From: Maribacter sp. MJ134
GTDB lineage: Bacteria > Bacteroidota > Bacteroidia > Flavobacteriales > Flavobacteriaceae
Reading direction: 5' to 3'
Length of the DNA stretch: 64,000 nt
Assembly: GCF_003970695.1 (NCBI RefSeq)
Contig: NZ_CP034570.1
Span: 3,224,001-3,288,000 of the forward strand
Both the position numbers and the translations under genes were made by a program. The notes under the pieces were generated by a model that worked only from the letters and a program-made list of their open reading frames with translations, had not been told where the DNA came from and searched no databases. Positions 35,579-44,826 of this stretch are shown here, in pieces; the first letter of the stretch is position 1, and every line of letters begins with the position of its first letter.

Positions 35579-37987
35579 CTATGCGGCTTTAAGCCGTGAA
35601 AATTCTTTAATTGCCAATTCCATATCACTATGCTTTTTAAAAAGGGCCATTATGGTCTCGTTGTCGGAGCCGTCGGTGAGGTAGGCCGCAAATACTTCTG
35701 GCGGCACTTCCAATCGAAAGATGTTACTTTCCTTACCGATCTTGATGAACATCTCGGTATACTTCCGCTCCCCTGTCAAATCGTTCTTAATGGATTTGAG
35801 CTGATTTAAGTCGTGGCTTGAAAGATTGAGTCTCTTAATAAGCTCGTCATAGCCTTTTTCGTTGTTCAGGCTATAAATAACCTGGGTGTTTTCGAGGATA
35901 CTGGCGGAGGTGGAATTGTCCGGTAATTGATTTATGGATTGTAAAATGATGCCGATTGCACCTTCTTGCTTTCGGATAGCCTGATAGTAGAATTCCACAC
36001 TCTCCAGTACATTGGGAAATTTGAGTTGCTTGGCAAACTCATCGAAAAGGATGATGCCCTTTTCTTCCTTGTTCCTCCAAATAGTCCGTTGGATAGCGGT
36101 CTTGATGAGCTTGAGCATTACCGACAGGATTTCTTTGTTGTCCTTTACCTCGTCCAGTTCGAATACGATGAGCCTTTTGTCCTCAATTTTATAGGATTGG
36201 TCTTCGCTCATCTCAAAGAGGAAACTGTACAATCCACCTTCCACATATTCGGATAGGATGTGCAAAAAGTTGGTAATATTGAAATAGGCCTTATCAATTC
36301 CCAACATTTCCAAAAGTTGTTCCCGATTATTTCGGATAAACCCGTAAAAGCTCTCCAACGAATGGGCATTGGAAACGGTTTTGTAGTAATGCTGAAGGAT
36401 TTTTTTTAGGGATACGGATTGTGCCTTGGTCACTTTGAGGTCCGATGCGATAAGCTCGAACAGGAATACGGATAGGTCTTCCAACCGTTCAGGGGTGACA
36501 TCGTCACCATTTGTTATAAAAAATGGATTTATTCCGAGATTTTGACCACTTTCATAACGCAGTACAGTATACTGTTCAGGGTATAACTGAGCGAACTTGG
36601 TATATGAACCCCCGAGATCGATGATGACCAGACGGACGTTCATTTCGAAATACTGACGAAGGATGTTATTGGCCAGAAATGATTTTCCTTCCCCGGTCGG
36701 TGCGAAAATGGCAAAGTTCCGAGCCTTGATTCGTTTCTTCTTCTCATCCCAGACATCTTTCAATACGGGAATATTATGCTCCCGGTCATTGAAGATGATA
36801 CCGGTTTTGTCCGACTTATAATTCGTGTTGTTGATCAGCATGCAAAGTCCATGCTTCAAATCGGTTACATATAGGTCCTCGTTGGAAAAATTGGACGAGA
36901 AACAGCAATAACTATTGAGAAAATAGTTTTTTCGTTCCTCGCTGCTTGGGTAATAGGGAACGATATCCAATTCCTTGAATTCGGTCTTGATCTTGGATGC
37001 GATTTTTTCAAGCTGTTTTTCATCCTTGTGCCAGTAGATAACATTTAAGTGTCCACGAATAATCCTGGAACTATCATCATTGTTAATCTGGTCTTGGATG
37101 TATTGGATTTTCTTCAGGACCACTTTGTTTTGTGAACCGAAGTTGGAGCTCTTGTTCAGTTCCTCGATTTTCTTGTCCAACAGTTTGCGCCATTTTTGCT
37201 TATCGTCCAGATAGATAATCTGGTTGACCATATGACTTTCATTCAAGGAAAGTCCAAGACCGTCGATGAACCCTTGATGGAAGATAAAGTCGTCGGACGT
37301 AAAGCGTTCGTTGATCTTACTGGTCTGTACCTTTTCACCGAAACAACTTTCGCTGTTCACGGTCAGTACATCAAAATGGTGTTCTCCAATCTGGATGTTC
37401 TTTTTTCCAAGTTCGATTGCTGTATCGAATCCGTCATTATAGCCATTGAAGTAGTCCGAACTCATCGAAATGATTTCATGGCTCTTGAGCGGTATCAATG
37501 AAATCTTCCTCCCGTTATTGATAAAAGAAACCGAATCGTTGACCGCAGCTTTGAAGCGCTGCAGATTCTCTTGTAAAACCTCTGGGATTTTCGCATCCAC
37601 CTTTTTGAAAGGGTTAACATATTTCGGATTGTTGAGCTGCTTATTCTTGGTTAGGGTAAAGAACAGATATCCATGATGTTCCATGTGCTGCCGTCCCTTG
37701 AAATAATCATGGGTAGCCTTCGAAAGAAAGGTATCATTGGGCAGGTTTTCTGAAGTGAAAGATCTCTTGAAGTAGATGTCCTGTTTATGTACAACGGTAC
37801 CTACGGGTAAGGATTTGATAGCTTGAAACCAATTGCCGTGCATATCCTCAAAGTCCTTTTCCGAAAGGGAATAGATTTCGGGAAGTTCTACACGATAACA
37901 GGCCACGATATTCCCATTGTTTGAGAATATCAAATGGTCCTTGATGTCCGTTATCGGATGATATTTAGAGATATTGATTTTCGACAT
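35579..37987 (-). CDS. traG: TraG conjugation system ATPase (VirB4-like)
   Basis: 802 residues. Walker A IFAPTGEGKSFL (about 430-441) and Walker B GIILFDEFAKQL (about 648-659) define the VirB4-like motor; the N-terminal half is the TraG domain (ITDIKDHLIFSNNGNIVACY at about 13-32). It energises assembly of the mating channel. It overlaps traF by 23 bp. Confidence 0.92.
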   Translation of the reverse strand: MSKINISKYHPITDIKDHLIFSNNGNIVACYRVELPEIYSLSEKDFEDMHGNWFQAIKSLPVGTVVHKQDIYFKRSFTSENLPNDTFLSKATHDYFKGRQHMEHHGYLFFTLTKNKQLNNPKYVNPFKKVDAKIPEVLQENLQRFKAAVNDSVSFINNGRKISLIPLKSHEIISMSSDYFNGYNDGFDTAIELGKKNIQIGEHHFDVLTVNSESCFGEKVQTSKINERFTSDDFIFHQGFIDGLGLSLNESHMVNQIIYLDDKQKWRKLLDKKIEELNKSSNFGSQNKVVLKKIQYIQDQINNDDSSRIIRGHLNVIYWHKDEKQLEKIASKIKTEFKELDIVPYYPSSEERKNYFLNSYCCFSSNFSNEDLYVTDLKHGLCMLINNTNYKSDKTGIIFNDREHNIPVLKDVWDEKKKRIKARNFAIFAPTGEGKSFLANNILRQYFEMNVRLVIIDLGGSYTKFAQLYPEQYTVLRYESGQNLGINPFFITNGDDVTPERLEDLSVFLFELIASDLKVTKAQSVSLKKILQHYYKTVSNAHSLESFYGFIRNNREQLLEMLGIDKAYFNITNFLHILSEYVEGGLYSFLFEMSEDQSYKIEDKRLIVFELDEVKDNKEILSVMLKLIKTAIQRTIWRNKEEKGIILFDEFAKQLKFPNVLESVEFYYQAIRKQEGAIGIILQSINQLPDNSTSASILENTQVIYSLNNEKGYDELIKRLNLSSHDLNQLKSIKNDLTGERKYTEMFIKIGKESNIFRLEVPPEVFAAYLTDGSDNETIMALFKKHSDMELAIKEFSRLKAA

Positions 37988-38258
37988 GGTTCAGGATATT
38001 ATCTTTTTTATTGCTGATACTTTTAGGGAATACTCTTCGAACATTTAAGAGTCGGGTACTACTGCTCATTTTGTTGAGCCCGATAAAGAGGCAAGCATTC
38101 CAAATAAACAGTGAGAGGACAATCATCAGGCTAAAAGAAAAGATGATGACCAATAACGAGGCTACGACAGACACAATCAAAAGGGCAAAGAGCGATATGG
38201 GCAGACCCCATATCAATGCTCCTTTGCGAATATTCCGGTAAACCTCATATGTTTTCAT
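37965..38258 (-). CDS. traF: Conjugative transfer protein TraF (DUF4133)
   Basis: 97 residues: EVYRNIRKGALIWGLPISLF at the N terminus, then a double membrane segment, the usual TraF/DUF4133 pattern (VirB3-like). It is placed between traE and traG. Confidence 0.85.
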   Translation of the reverse strand: MKTYEVYRNIRKGALIWGLPISLFALLIVSVVASLLVIIFSFSLMIVLSLFIWNACLFIGLNKMSSSTRLLNVRRVFPKSISNKKDNILNHVENQYL

Positions 38259-38297
38259 AGTCTTTTTAAATCAAATCCCGCGATGCGGGTCATTACA

Positions 38298-38585
38298 TTA
38301 CACGACTATTGAAATGAGGTAGGTAAAAATGCCGACCACGGCACCTGCTATAAGTACAAATACAAGTACCCTGGTAATACCTTTTTTGAGGTCCGCGTTC
38401 TCCCCAAAGAAGTGACCCGCATTAAATAGGAAACCAATTAGAAAGATGACCCCAAGGATAATGGGAAAGATGGCACGGATAGTATCCGATACATCGTTTA
38501 CGGAATCCTCGATTCCACCGACCTGTGCGTAACTGGCAAGGCTCATTAAAAGCATTGCCAGCGTTAGACTTTTAGCTTTTCTCAT
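38298..38585 (-). CDS. traE: Conjugative transfer protein TraE (DUF4134)
   Basis: 95 residues: signal-like helix (MRKAKSLTLAMLLMSLASYA), then two membrane helices, matching DUF4134/TraE, a VirB2-like pilin or channel subunit. First gene of the transfer operon. Confidence 0.85.
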   Translation of the reverse strand: MRKAKSLTLAMLLMSLASYAQVGGIEDSVNDVSDTIRAIFPIILGVIFLIGFLFNAGHFFGENADLKKGITRVLVFVLIAGAVVGIFTYLISIVV

Positions 38586-38775
38586 AACTGATAATTTTAA
38601 GGTCGAAACGATTCCGGCCTGTGATTAATTATTATGAAATGTAGAAGTGGAATGAACTTTTTGCCGAAGGATTCCTAAAAATTAACTAGGAATAGCGTTA
38701 ATTTTTGATGGAAGTTTATGGTTTTGGAAGATTCGTTGAATATTGCTCAATGAAGAATCTGAAAATCATGAATCG

Positions 38776-39390
38776 ATGAAGGCAAGAATAGTCGTTCTTA
38801 TTTGTGGATTGATGCTAAGCAACAACAAAACTATAGGGCAAACCATACAAACAGGGCGCAAAGTTGTTGTTCTTGATGCCGGGCATGGGGGAAGCGATTC
38901 AGGTACTGTTTCCGAAGGTGGGCTTCAGGAAAAGGATGTTGTTCTAGACATTGTCCGGTATATGATAGCTTGGAACAAAAGTTTATTGGAATCCAAATAT
39001 GACATCTATTTGACAAGGAGAAAGGATACCTTGATTTCATTGACTGATAGAACCAAGCTCGTCAAACATCTAAAACCTGATGTTTTCATTTCGCTGCATT
39101 GTAATCATTTAAATGATACTAACATACAAGGTGCAGAAATCTATACCTATGATAGTAATGAATTATCTCTGTTGTATGCGAAAATAATTTTGAATGAGCT
39201 AAATCAGGACCTTGGTTTTAAGACTAGAAAACCTAAACAGGGCAATTTTCAGGTTTTAAGGGAAACAAAAGAGCACTGTCCTGCGCTTCTATTAGAGCTT
39301 GGGTATTTGTCCAATTCAAGTGAGTCCTACTATTTAAATGACAGCCAAAACAGGAAGGCATTGGCTTTATCCATATTAATGTCCATTTAA
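38776..39390 (+). CDS. N-acetylmuramoyl-L-alanine amidase (Amidase_3)
   Basis: About 204 residues from ATG 38776, which starts a signal peptide (MKARIVVLICGLMLS); an earlier in-frame TTG is less likely. The Zn amidase_3 motifs are intact: VVVLDAGHGGSDSG (His ligand), EKDVVLDIV (Glu), FISLHCNH (His) and LLELGYLSN with the catalytic Glu. The enzyme cuts peptidoglycan cross-strands. Divergent from traE, it probably opens the wall for assembly of the mating apparatus. Confidence 0.9.
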   Translation: MKARIVVLICGLMLSNNKTIGQTIQTGRKVVVLDAGHGGSDSGTVSEGGLQEKDVVLDIVRYMIAWNKSLLESKYDIYLTRRKDTLISLTDRTKLVKHLKPDVFISLHCNHLNDTNIQGAEIYTYDSNELSLLYAKIILNELNQDLGFKTRKPKQGNFQVLRETKEHCPALLLELGYLSNSSESYYLNDSQNRKALALSILMSI

Positions 39391-39399
39391 ATAAGAGTT

Positions 39400-39495
39400 A
39401 TGAGAGAACTATGGTTTGAAGCTATAGGTAATATCAAAAGTATTGTGGTCTTAGTCTATAAGGAGGTATCTGAAGTTATTCGAAATTGTAATTAG
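39400..39495 (+). CDS. Possible 31-residue peptide after amidase
   Basis: ATG at 39400, 10 bp after the amidase stop, TAG at 39493-39495. The product MRELWFEAIGNIKSIVVLVY... is amphipathic. Spacing suggests it could be translated with the amidase, but nothing else supports it. Confidence 0.22.
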   Translation: MRELWFEAIGNIKSIVVLVYKEVSEVIRNCN

Positions 39496-39602
39496 TAAAT
39501 CATTTTCAATTTAGAAGTCGTCAAAACGTAAATAAATGATATGATTTTGACGACTTACTTTAAATAAAAAATCCTTATTTGTTTAGTGAAATTATAAAAT
39601 AT

Positions 39603-40739
39603 TTATGCACTAAGTTTAGCCGCAGAGGTTGATCGGTTCAAATTGAGAGATACCCATAATAAAGGATGTTCGCTCGCCGAATCTCTTTCCTGTTGAATTG
39701 ATTCATAGGTTTCCCAAATCGGTCTTTTTGTAGGCCACATGGCTTTACGGTTCATTCCGCTCCCGCTTACTTTCGAAAATAGTCCAGGCGATGCAAGTAA
39801 ATAGTCATGCTGTTCAACATTTACCCCTTTTCGATATGCACCCATTCTATAGTATCCGGTATCCATTCCGGTATCCAGTTCGGCCTCAAAATTTGATAAT
39901 TCTGAAATGTTTATCATATCCGTATTAAAAATTGGAGAAATAGACTTAGAGTACCTTGGTGCATTTAAGGTTCCTAGAACCATAATATAATCGTTTCCTT
40001 CTAGTCGTAATTTTTCATATTCCTCCGAAACCAGTTTTGCTTGTCGGGTTCTTTTCTCAATATTTTCTTTTACTGAATCAGATGAGAGTTGAACACATAG
40101 AATATAAATGAATTGACCTTTAGGCGTTTCCACTTTATAGGATTGAAGGTCATTTGTGAAAAGGAAACTTCCATCAATGTCCCTTTCACTAGAGAACGAT
40201 TGTATAGCTCTGATTCGATAACCATCCTTTAGCATAATACCCATACCTAAACCATTTCCACCATTTCCATCAAGATGTATTATTTCTCTATAACCTAGTT
40301 CTAGTTTCTCCTTATAGATTAACTCGTTCAGTTTGATAAGAGACGCTCTACTTTCAACCTCTTGTAGCAAAAGAACTTCGGGATTATTGTCTGAAATGAC
40401 CTTGATTTTATTGGCCAAAGCTTTGAGTGGAATAGGAACAGTGCATGTGTTTTCCTTCGCCTGCCAATCATCACTAATTATACCGGTCTTAGAAACGGAT
40501 TCAGATTTGTTAAAGAAATCAGACTCTATGGTTTTAGTGCTTCCTCGTGCTAAATTGTGAAGTCTCATTAAGTAAGCTAATTCGCGCATTCTTAAAAAGT
40601 CCTGATCTTTTCGGTATTGTTTCCCAAGCAAGCTTTCAAATTCGTCTTTCCAACGCTCGAATTTTTGTTCGTATTCCATATTGACCAAGTCAATATGCCG
40701 ATAGAAAATGTTTTGGATATTATATGTTGCTATTTTCAT
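39603..40739 (-). CDS. Endonuclease/exonuclease/phosphatase-fold protein, degenerate site
   Basis: 378 residues of the EEP (DNase I-like) superfamily. The N terminus MKIATYNIQNIF and the metal-ligand motif LLLQEVES (about 121-128) are normal. Two other catalytic motifs are altered: the expected His in the NxH strand reads ILCVQLSS, and the GD(F/L)N motif reads LGTLNAP with Thr instead of Asp; the final SDH is ASEH. So the fold is clear but nuclease activity is doubtful. The start overlaps the stop of the HTH gene by 4 bp. Confidence 0.75.
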   Translation of the reverse strand: MKIATYNIQNIFYRHIDLVNMEYEQKFERWKDEFESLLGKQYRKDQDFLRMRELAYLMRLHNLARGSTKTIESDFFNKSESVSKTGIISDDWQAKENTCTVPIPLKALANKIKVISDNNPEVLLLQEVESRASLIKLNELIYKEKLELGYREIIHLDGNGGNGLGMGIMLKDGYRIRAIQSFSSERDIDGSFLFTNDLQSYKVETPKGQFIYILCVQLSSDSVKENIEKRTRQAKLVSEEYEKLRLEGNDYIMVLGTLNAPRYSKSISPIFNTDMINISELSNFEAELDTGMDTGYYRMGAYRKGVNVEQHDYLLASPGLFSKVSGSGMNRKAMWPTKRPIWETYESIQQERDSASEHPLLWVSLNLNRSTSAAKLSA

Positions 40740-41023
40740 GCCGCTCTTTTTTTAAAGTCTACTTCATTGTTCTCTAGGATTTCATTGATTTTTTCTTCAT
40801 CATAGAAAATTATCCCTCCTAGCTTTGTAAAGGGAATAGTGCCATTGATTCTGAAATTTTGCAGTGTTCCGGGGCTGATGTCGAGTTTCTGCATGACTTC
40901 ATTGGATTTTATCCATTTGTCAATAGTGACCTTTTCATATTTTATAAGAAGTTGCTTGAATTCTACTAAAAGCTCTTCTTTGAACAGATTTAAATCTTCC
41001 GAAGTAATTATGTTTGTTGGCAT
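40736..41023 (-). CDS. Excisionase-like HTH DNA-binding protein
   Basis: 95 residues. HTH_17-like layout: IDKWIKSNEVMQKLDISPGT followed by NFRINGTIPFTKLGGIIFYD, with an N-terminal helix, and clearly related to the protein at 4828-5109. These small proteins often act as excision or transfer regulators. It is coupled to the EEP gene and divergent from the exporter operon; the palindrome at 41113-41133 is a candidate binding site. Confidence 0.75.
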   Translation of the reverse strand: MPTNIITSEDLNLFKEELLVEFKQLLIKYEKVTIDKWIKSNEVMQKLDISPGTLQNFRINGTIPFTKLGGIIFYDEEKINEILENNEVDFKKRAA

Positions 41024-41112
41024 AGTGTTAATTTTAGAGGATATTACATATCAATTTAAATACTTTGGTTTCAATACAAATTTGGTTGATACTGATGGAA
41101 TAATTTCACAAG

Positions 41113-41133
41113 TTTCACCCAAGTTGGGTGAAA
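41113..41133. promoter_or_regulatory. Perfect 21-bp palindrome, candidate operator
   Basis: TTTCACCCAA and TTGGGTGAAA arms around a single G, about 90 bp upstream of the HTH gene start and about 200 bp upstream of the exporter gene. No T-run follows, so operator is favoured over terminator. Confidence 0.5.
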
Positions 41134-41267
41134 TTTTAACATTTTAAATTAATATAAACACCGTCAAGAAAGAATTGAATGGGGTTTCGATATTTCAACA
41201 AAATAAAATAAAACAAAAATCTATTAGAAGTTTTGAATTAGTGTATTACACCGAGGATTTGTGCGAA

Positions 41268-41298
41268 AAATAGCAGTATTCTTGTAGGTCTGCTATTT
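41268..41298 (+). promoter_or_regulatory. Leader hairpin upstream of exporter operon
   Basis: AAATAGCAG (41268-41276) pairs with CTGCTATTT (41290-41298), with T and A runs at the ends. It lies 38 bp before the exporter start codon, so it could act as an attenuator or mRNA-stability element. Confidence 0.35.
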
Positions 41299-41336
41299 TG
41301 ATATATATTTAGAAAGCTAATTCCAACCATTAACCA

Positions 41337-43523
41337 ATGTTAAGAAAGTCTTTTCCAAATTTTAGACAGTTGGATTCTATGGACTGTGGGCCTACCTGTC
41401 TTAAAATTATTGCTAAATATTATGGAAAAGAGGTTTCCTTAGAATCTTTAAGAAGACATTCTCATATTGATAGAGAGGGAGTTTCACTTGCAGGAATTAA
41501 AGAGGCGGCCCAAACAATTGGATTCGAAACTTTTTCATTTTTTGTCTCCTGGAAGGATTTGGAAACTAAGGTTAACCTGCCATGTATAGTCCACTGGGAG
41601 GGCAATCACTTTCTTACTGTATATAAAATTGGTAGGTCTAAAGTATACGTATCCGACCCGGCCAGAGGTAAATATGATTTAAACTTTCTAGAGTTTAAGA
41701 AAAAATGGAATAGCGAGGGCGAAAAAGGGGTAGTTATGACTTTAGAGCCAACACATGATTTTCTTAATAAGAATGTAGGTAAAAAGGGTAAATATTTACT
41801 GCAAATAATAAGGCATTTTCTCAATTTTGAAGGTCTTTTAAGTCAATTAATATTAGGTTTATTAGTATCCTCAATTATTCAACTTGCTTTGCCATTTTTT
41901 ACCCAAAGTATTGTTGATTATGGCATCGAGTATGAGGATTTGGGATTCATTCAAATTCTTTTAATTTGTCAAGTTTTTCTGATATTAATTCAAGGCTTAA
42001 TTGAGATTTTTAGGGATTGGATTCTTCTCCATATTTCGATGCGTGTCAATATTAGAATGATGTCCGATTACCTTACAAAACTTATACTCTTGCCAGTTTC
42101 TTTTTTTACAAGAAGAGGTGTTGGTGATTTAGTTAAAAGAATTAATGATAATGAGAGAATAGAAGAATTTTTAACCAATGGGTCTTTAACTTTTTTATTT
42201 GACATACTCAACGTATTTCTTTTCGGTTTAGTTCTTATTTTCTACAGCAAATTAATATTTGGAGTATTCTTCTTTGGTTCTCTTGTATATGTGTTGTGGT
42301 CGTTGTCATTTATGAAAAAGAAGGCTCTTTTAGATGAAGACTATTTTAAAGCCAGTGCTAAGAACCAATCAAAAATTTTGGAACTAATTTATGGAATAGA
42401 AGATATAAAAGTCAATGGGTCACAAGAAAGAAGAAAAAAAGAATGGTATGAAACACAATTGAAGTTATTTAAGGTAACGTCCTCGAATCTACGAATAAGC
42501 CATATGCAGATGAATGGCGCACAAATTTTAAATGAATTAAAGAACATTGTAATTGTATTTGTATCTGCATATTCAGTAATTGAGGGTACTTTTAGTTTAG
42601 GAGTAATGCTAGCCATTCAATTTATAATAGGACAACTAAATGTGCCATTGAATAATATGATGAGTTTTTTATTGGATTACCAAAAAGCTGAACTATCTGC
42701 AAGTAGATTATATGAGGTATACCAAGAGAAACCTGAAGAATTTTACAAGGAAAATGATTTAAAAGCAGACCATGATTCTATTATCTTTAGAAATGTTTCC
42801 TTTAGGTATGGACCACCCGGAACACCTTATGCTTTAAAAAATGTTTCCCTATCAATACCAAGAGGTAAGGTGACGGCGATTGTAGGGCATAGCGGTTCTG
42901 GGAAATCTACCTTATTTAGGCTTTTATTGAACTTTTATCCCCCAACTGAGGGCAGTATATATGTAGGTAATCATAGTTTAAATGATTTAAGCATAAAAAA
43001 ATGGCGTCAACTTTGCGGCGTTGTCTTACAGGAAGGAAGGCTTTTTGACGATACCATCGAAAGAAATATTACCGAATCAAAATCAGAACAACCAACAAAC
43101 TTAAAAGAATTAAAAAAAGCTATTAAATATTCCATGCTCGAAGATTTTGTTGAAAATCTTCCATACAAACTTAGAACCAAAGTTGGTAATAATGGGATTC
43201 GTTTGAGCGGTGGCGAAAAGCAAAGAATTTTAATAGCAAGGTCAATATATAAGAATCCAAATTATTTTTTTTTAGATGAACCAACCAGTTCTTTGGATTC
43301 AATTAATGAAACGAATATTCTCAAAAATTTAGAGTCTTTTTATAAAAACAAGACTGTGGTCATAATTGCACATAGGTTATCTACAATTAGAAATGCAGAC
43401 AATATTATAGTTTTAGATAGCGGAAAATTAGTCGAAGAAGGAAATCATAAATCGCTGATTAAGAACAAGTCAGTATATTGGGAATTAGTACAAAATCAAA
43501 TGGATTATTTTGAAAATATCTAA
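41337..43523 (+). CDS. Peptidase C39-containing ABC exporter
   Basis: 728 residues. An N-terminal C39 leader peptidase with full triad, Cys17 (SMDCGPTCL), His91 (EGNHFLTV) and Asp107 (VSDPARG), a six-helix membrane domain (about 165-450), and an ATPase with Walker A GHSGSGKST (about 518), signature LSGGEKQ and Walker B FFLDEPTSS (about 643). Such exporters cut double-glycine leaders and export the mature peptide. The natural substrate nearby is the GG-leader peptide at 46567. First gene of the operon with hlyD. Confidence 0.95.
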   Translation: MLRKSFPNFRQLDSMDCGPTCLKIIAKYYGKEVSLESLRRHSHIDREGVSLAGIKEAAQTIGFETFSFFVSWKDLETKVNLPCIVHWEGNHFLTVYKIGRSKVYVSDPARGKYDLNFLEFKKKWNSEGEKGVVMTLEPTHDFLNKNVGKKGKYLLQIIRHFLNFEGLLSQLILGLLVSSIIQLALPFFTQSIVDYGIEYEDLGFIQILLICQVFLILIQGLIEIFRDWILLHISMRVNIRMMSDYLTKLILLPVSFFTRRGVGDLVKRINDNERIEEFLTNGSLTFLFDILNVFLFGLVLIFYSKLIFGVFFFGSLVYVLWSLSFMKKKALLDEDYFKASAKNQSKILELIYGIEDIKVNGSQERRKKEWYETQLKLFKVTSSNLRISHMQMNGAQILNELKNIVIVFVSAYSVIEGTFSLGVMLAIQFIIGQLNVPLNNMMSFLLDYQKAELSASRLYEVYQEKPEEFYKENDLKADHDSIIFRNVSFRYGPPGTPYALKNVSLSIPRGKVTAIVGHSGSGKSTLFRLLLNFYPPTEGSIYVGNHSLNDLSIKKWRQLCGVVLQEGRLFDDTIERNITESKSEQPTNLKELKKAIKYSMLEDFVENLPYKLRTKVGNNGIRLSGGEKQRILIARSIYKNPNYFFLDEPTSSLDSINETNILKNLESFYKNKTVVIIAHRLSTIRNADNIIVLDSGKLVEEGNHKSLIKNKSVYWELVQNQMDYFENI

Positions 43524-44805
43524 CTACAAAAATTTTGAAGATTCTTTTTTAAGTCGTCCTCCCGGTTGGATGTTAAGGTGGGGGACATTGTTTACGTTTC
43601 TTTTTTTCTTTCTGATTTTTGTCTTTGCCGGAATCTTCAGATATAATGAAATTTTAGATGCAGAAATTCTTGTAACCAGTGAGAACCCTCCAATTGATTT
43701 GTTTAGCAGAAAAAGTGGAAGATTAGTATATAAGAATTTTGAATCGGGAAAGAATGTACATGAAAACGAAATTCTTGCAGTAATAGAAAATTCGTCAAAT
43801 TATCAGGATATCTTCTACTTAAAAGAAAAATTACAAAACGATATAGTATTGTTCAGTACTGTAGAAAAATTGTTTCAGGAATTCCCAAGTAATCTTGAAT
43901 TGGAGACAGATATACACTATTCTTATCAAAGTTTTTTAAAAGCGTTTGAAGAATATTTATTGTTTTTAAACCTTAAAGAAGACAGCCTTACAAGTGATAA
44001 TTTAAAGTCTAGAATTCTTAAATTGAAAAAACAACTAGAGATAAAACAGGGACGTTCAGTTTCGGCTAGTCGAAATTATTGGTTGTCAAATGAAAAGTAT
44101 AAAAGACAACTCGGACTTTTTAAAAAGGGAGTTATTTCCAAACAAGAATTGGATGAATTTGAACAGCAGTTAATTATCTCTAAAAATGATGTAAGTCAAA
44201 TTGAAGAACAGATAGAAGTATTGAAAGCGGATACACTTAGTCTAAAAAATCTCAGTCAAGAATCATTAAATAAAAATTATTCAAATAGTTCTAGCCTTAA
44301 TTCTGAACTACAACTAACAAGACAAGAATTAAAGAGCAAAATAGAGCAATGGGAGAATATTTACACACTTAAGACTCCTGTTTCTGGAAAAGTAACGGTT
44401 TTTGATATTTGGAAAAATCACCAAAATGTTAATGAAGGAGAGCACATAATAACTATAGTACCGGAGAGTGGAAATTTGCTTATAGGAAAATGTAAAGTTC
44501 CAGTTATGAATTCCGCAAAACTTAGACTAGGTCAAAAAGTTATTATAAAACTAGATAATTATCCATTCCACGAATGGGGACATTTATGGGGGACTGTAAA
44601 TGCCATTTCGGAAACTCCTAAAAAGGGAGAAGAGGTTTATTATTCCGTTTATGTTTCCATTCCAGATTTGACCACATCCTTTGGAAAGGAAATAGAATTT
44701 AGACAGGAAATGTTAGGCCAAGCAAAAATAATTCTTGAGGAAGTATCACTTTTAAGGAGAATATTTTACGGAGCTAGAAATATTTGGGAAAATATTCAGC
44801 AATAG
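43510..44805 (+). CDS. HlyD-family membrane fusion protein
   Basis: 431 residues from a TTG start that overlaps the exporter stop by 14 bp; the first ATG (43570) would remove the cytosolic tail preceding the membrane helix (TLFTFLFFFLIFVFAGIFRY, about 25-44). Then a lipoyl-like half, a long coiled coil (about 95-285) and the second barrel half with KTPVSGKVTVFDIWKN. It bridges the ABC exporter and an outer membrane channel, which is not encoded nearby. Confidence 0.88.
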   Translation: MKISNYKNFEDSFLSRPPGWMLRWGTLFTFLFFFLIFVFAGIFRYNEILDAEILVTSENPPIDLFSRKSGRLVYKNFESGKNVHENEILAVIENSSNYQDIFYLKEKLQNDIVLFSTVEKLFQEFPSNLELETDIHYSYQSFLKAFEEYLLFLNLKEDSLTSDNLKSRILKLKKQLEIKQGRSVSASRNYWLSNEKYKRQLGLFKKGVISKQELDEFEQQLIISKNDVSQIEEQIEVLKADTLSLKNLSQESLNKNYSNSSSLNSELQLTRQELKSKIEQWENIYTLKTPVSGKVTVFDIWKNHQNVNEGEHIITIVPESGNLLIGKCKVPVMNSAKLRLGQKVIIKLDNYPFHEWGHLWGTVNAISETPKKGEEVYYSVYVSIPDLTTSFGKEIEFRQEMLGQAKIILEEVSLLRRIFYGARNIWENIQQ

Positions 44806-44826
44806 TTTTTTGTTAAAAAATCATCG

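Larger units (their letters stand above)
41024..41336. other. Divergent control region upstream of exporter operon
   Basis: 313 bp without a gene. Contains the palindrome at 41113-41133 and a hairpin at 41268-41298. Promoters of both flanking operons must lie here. Confidence 0.5.
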
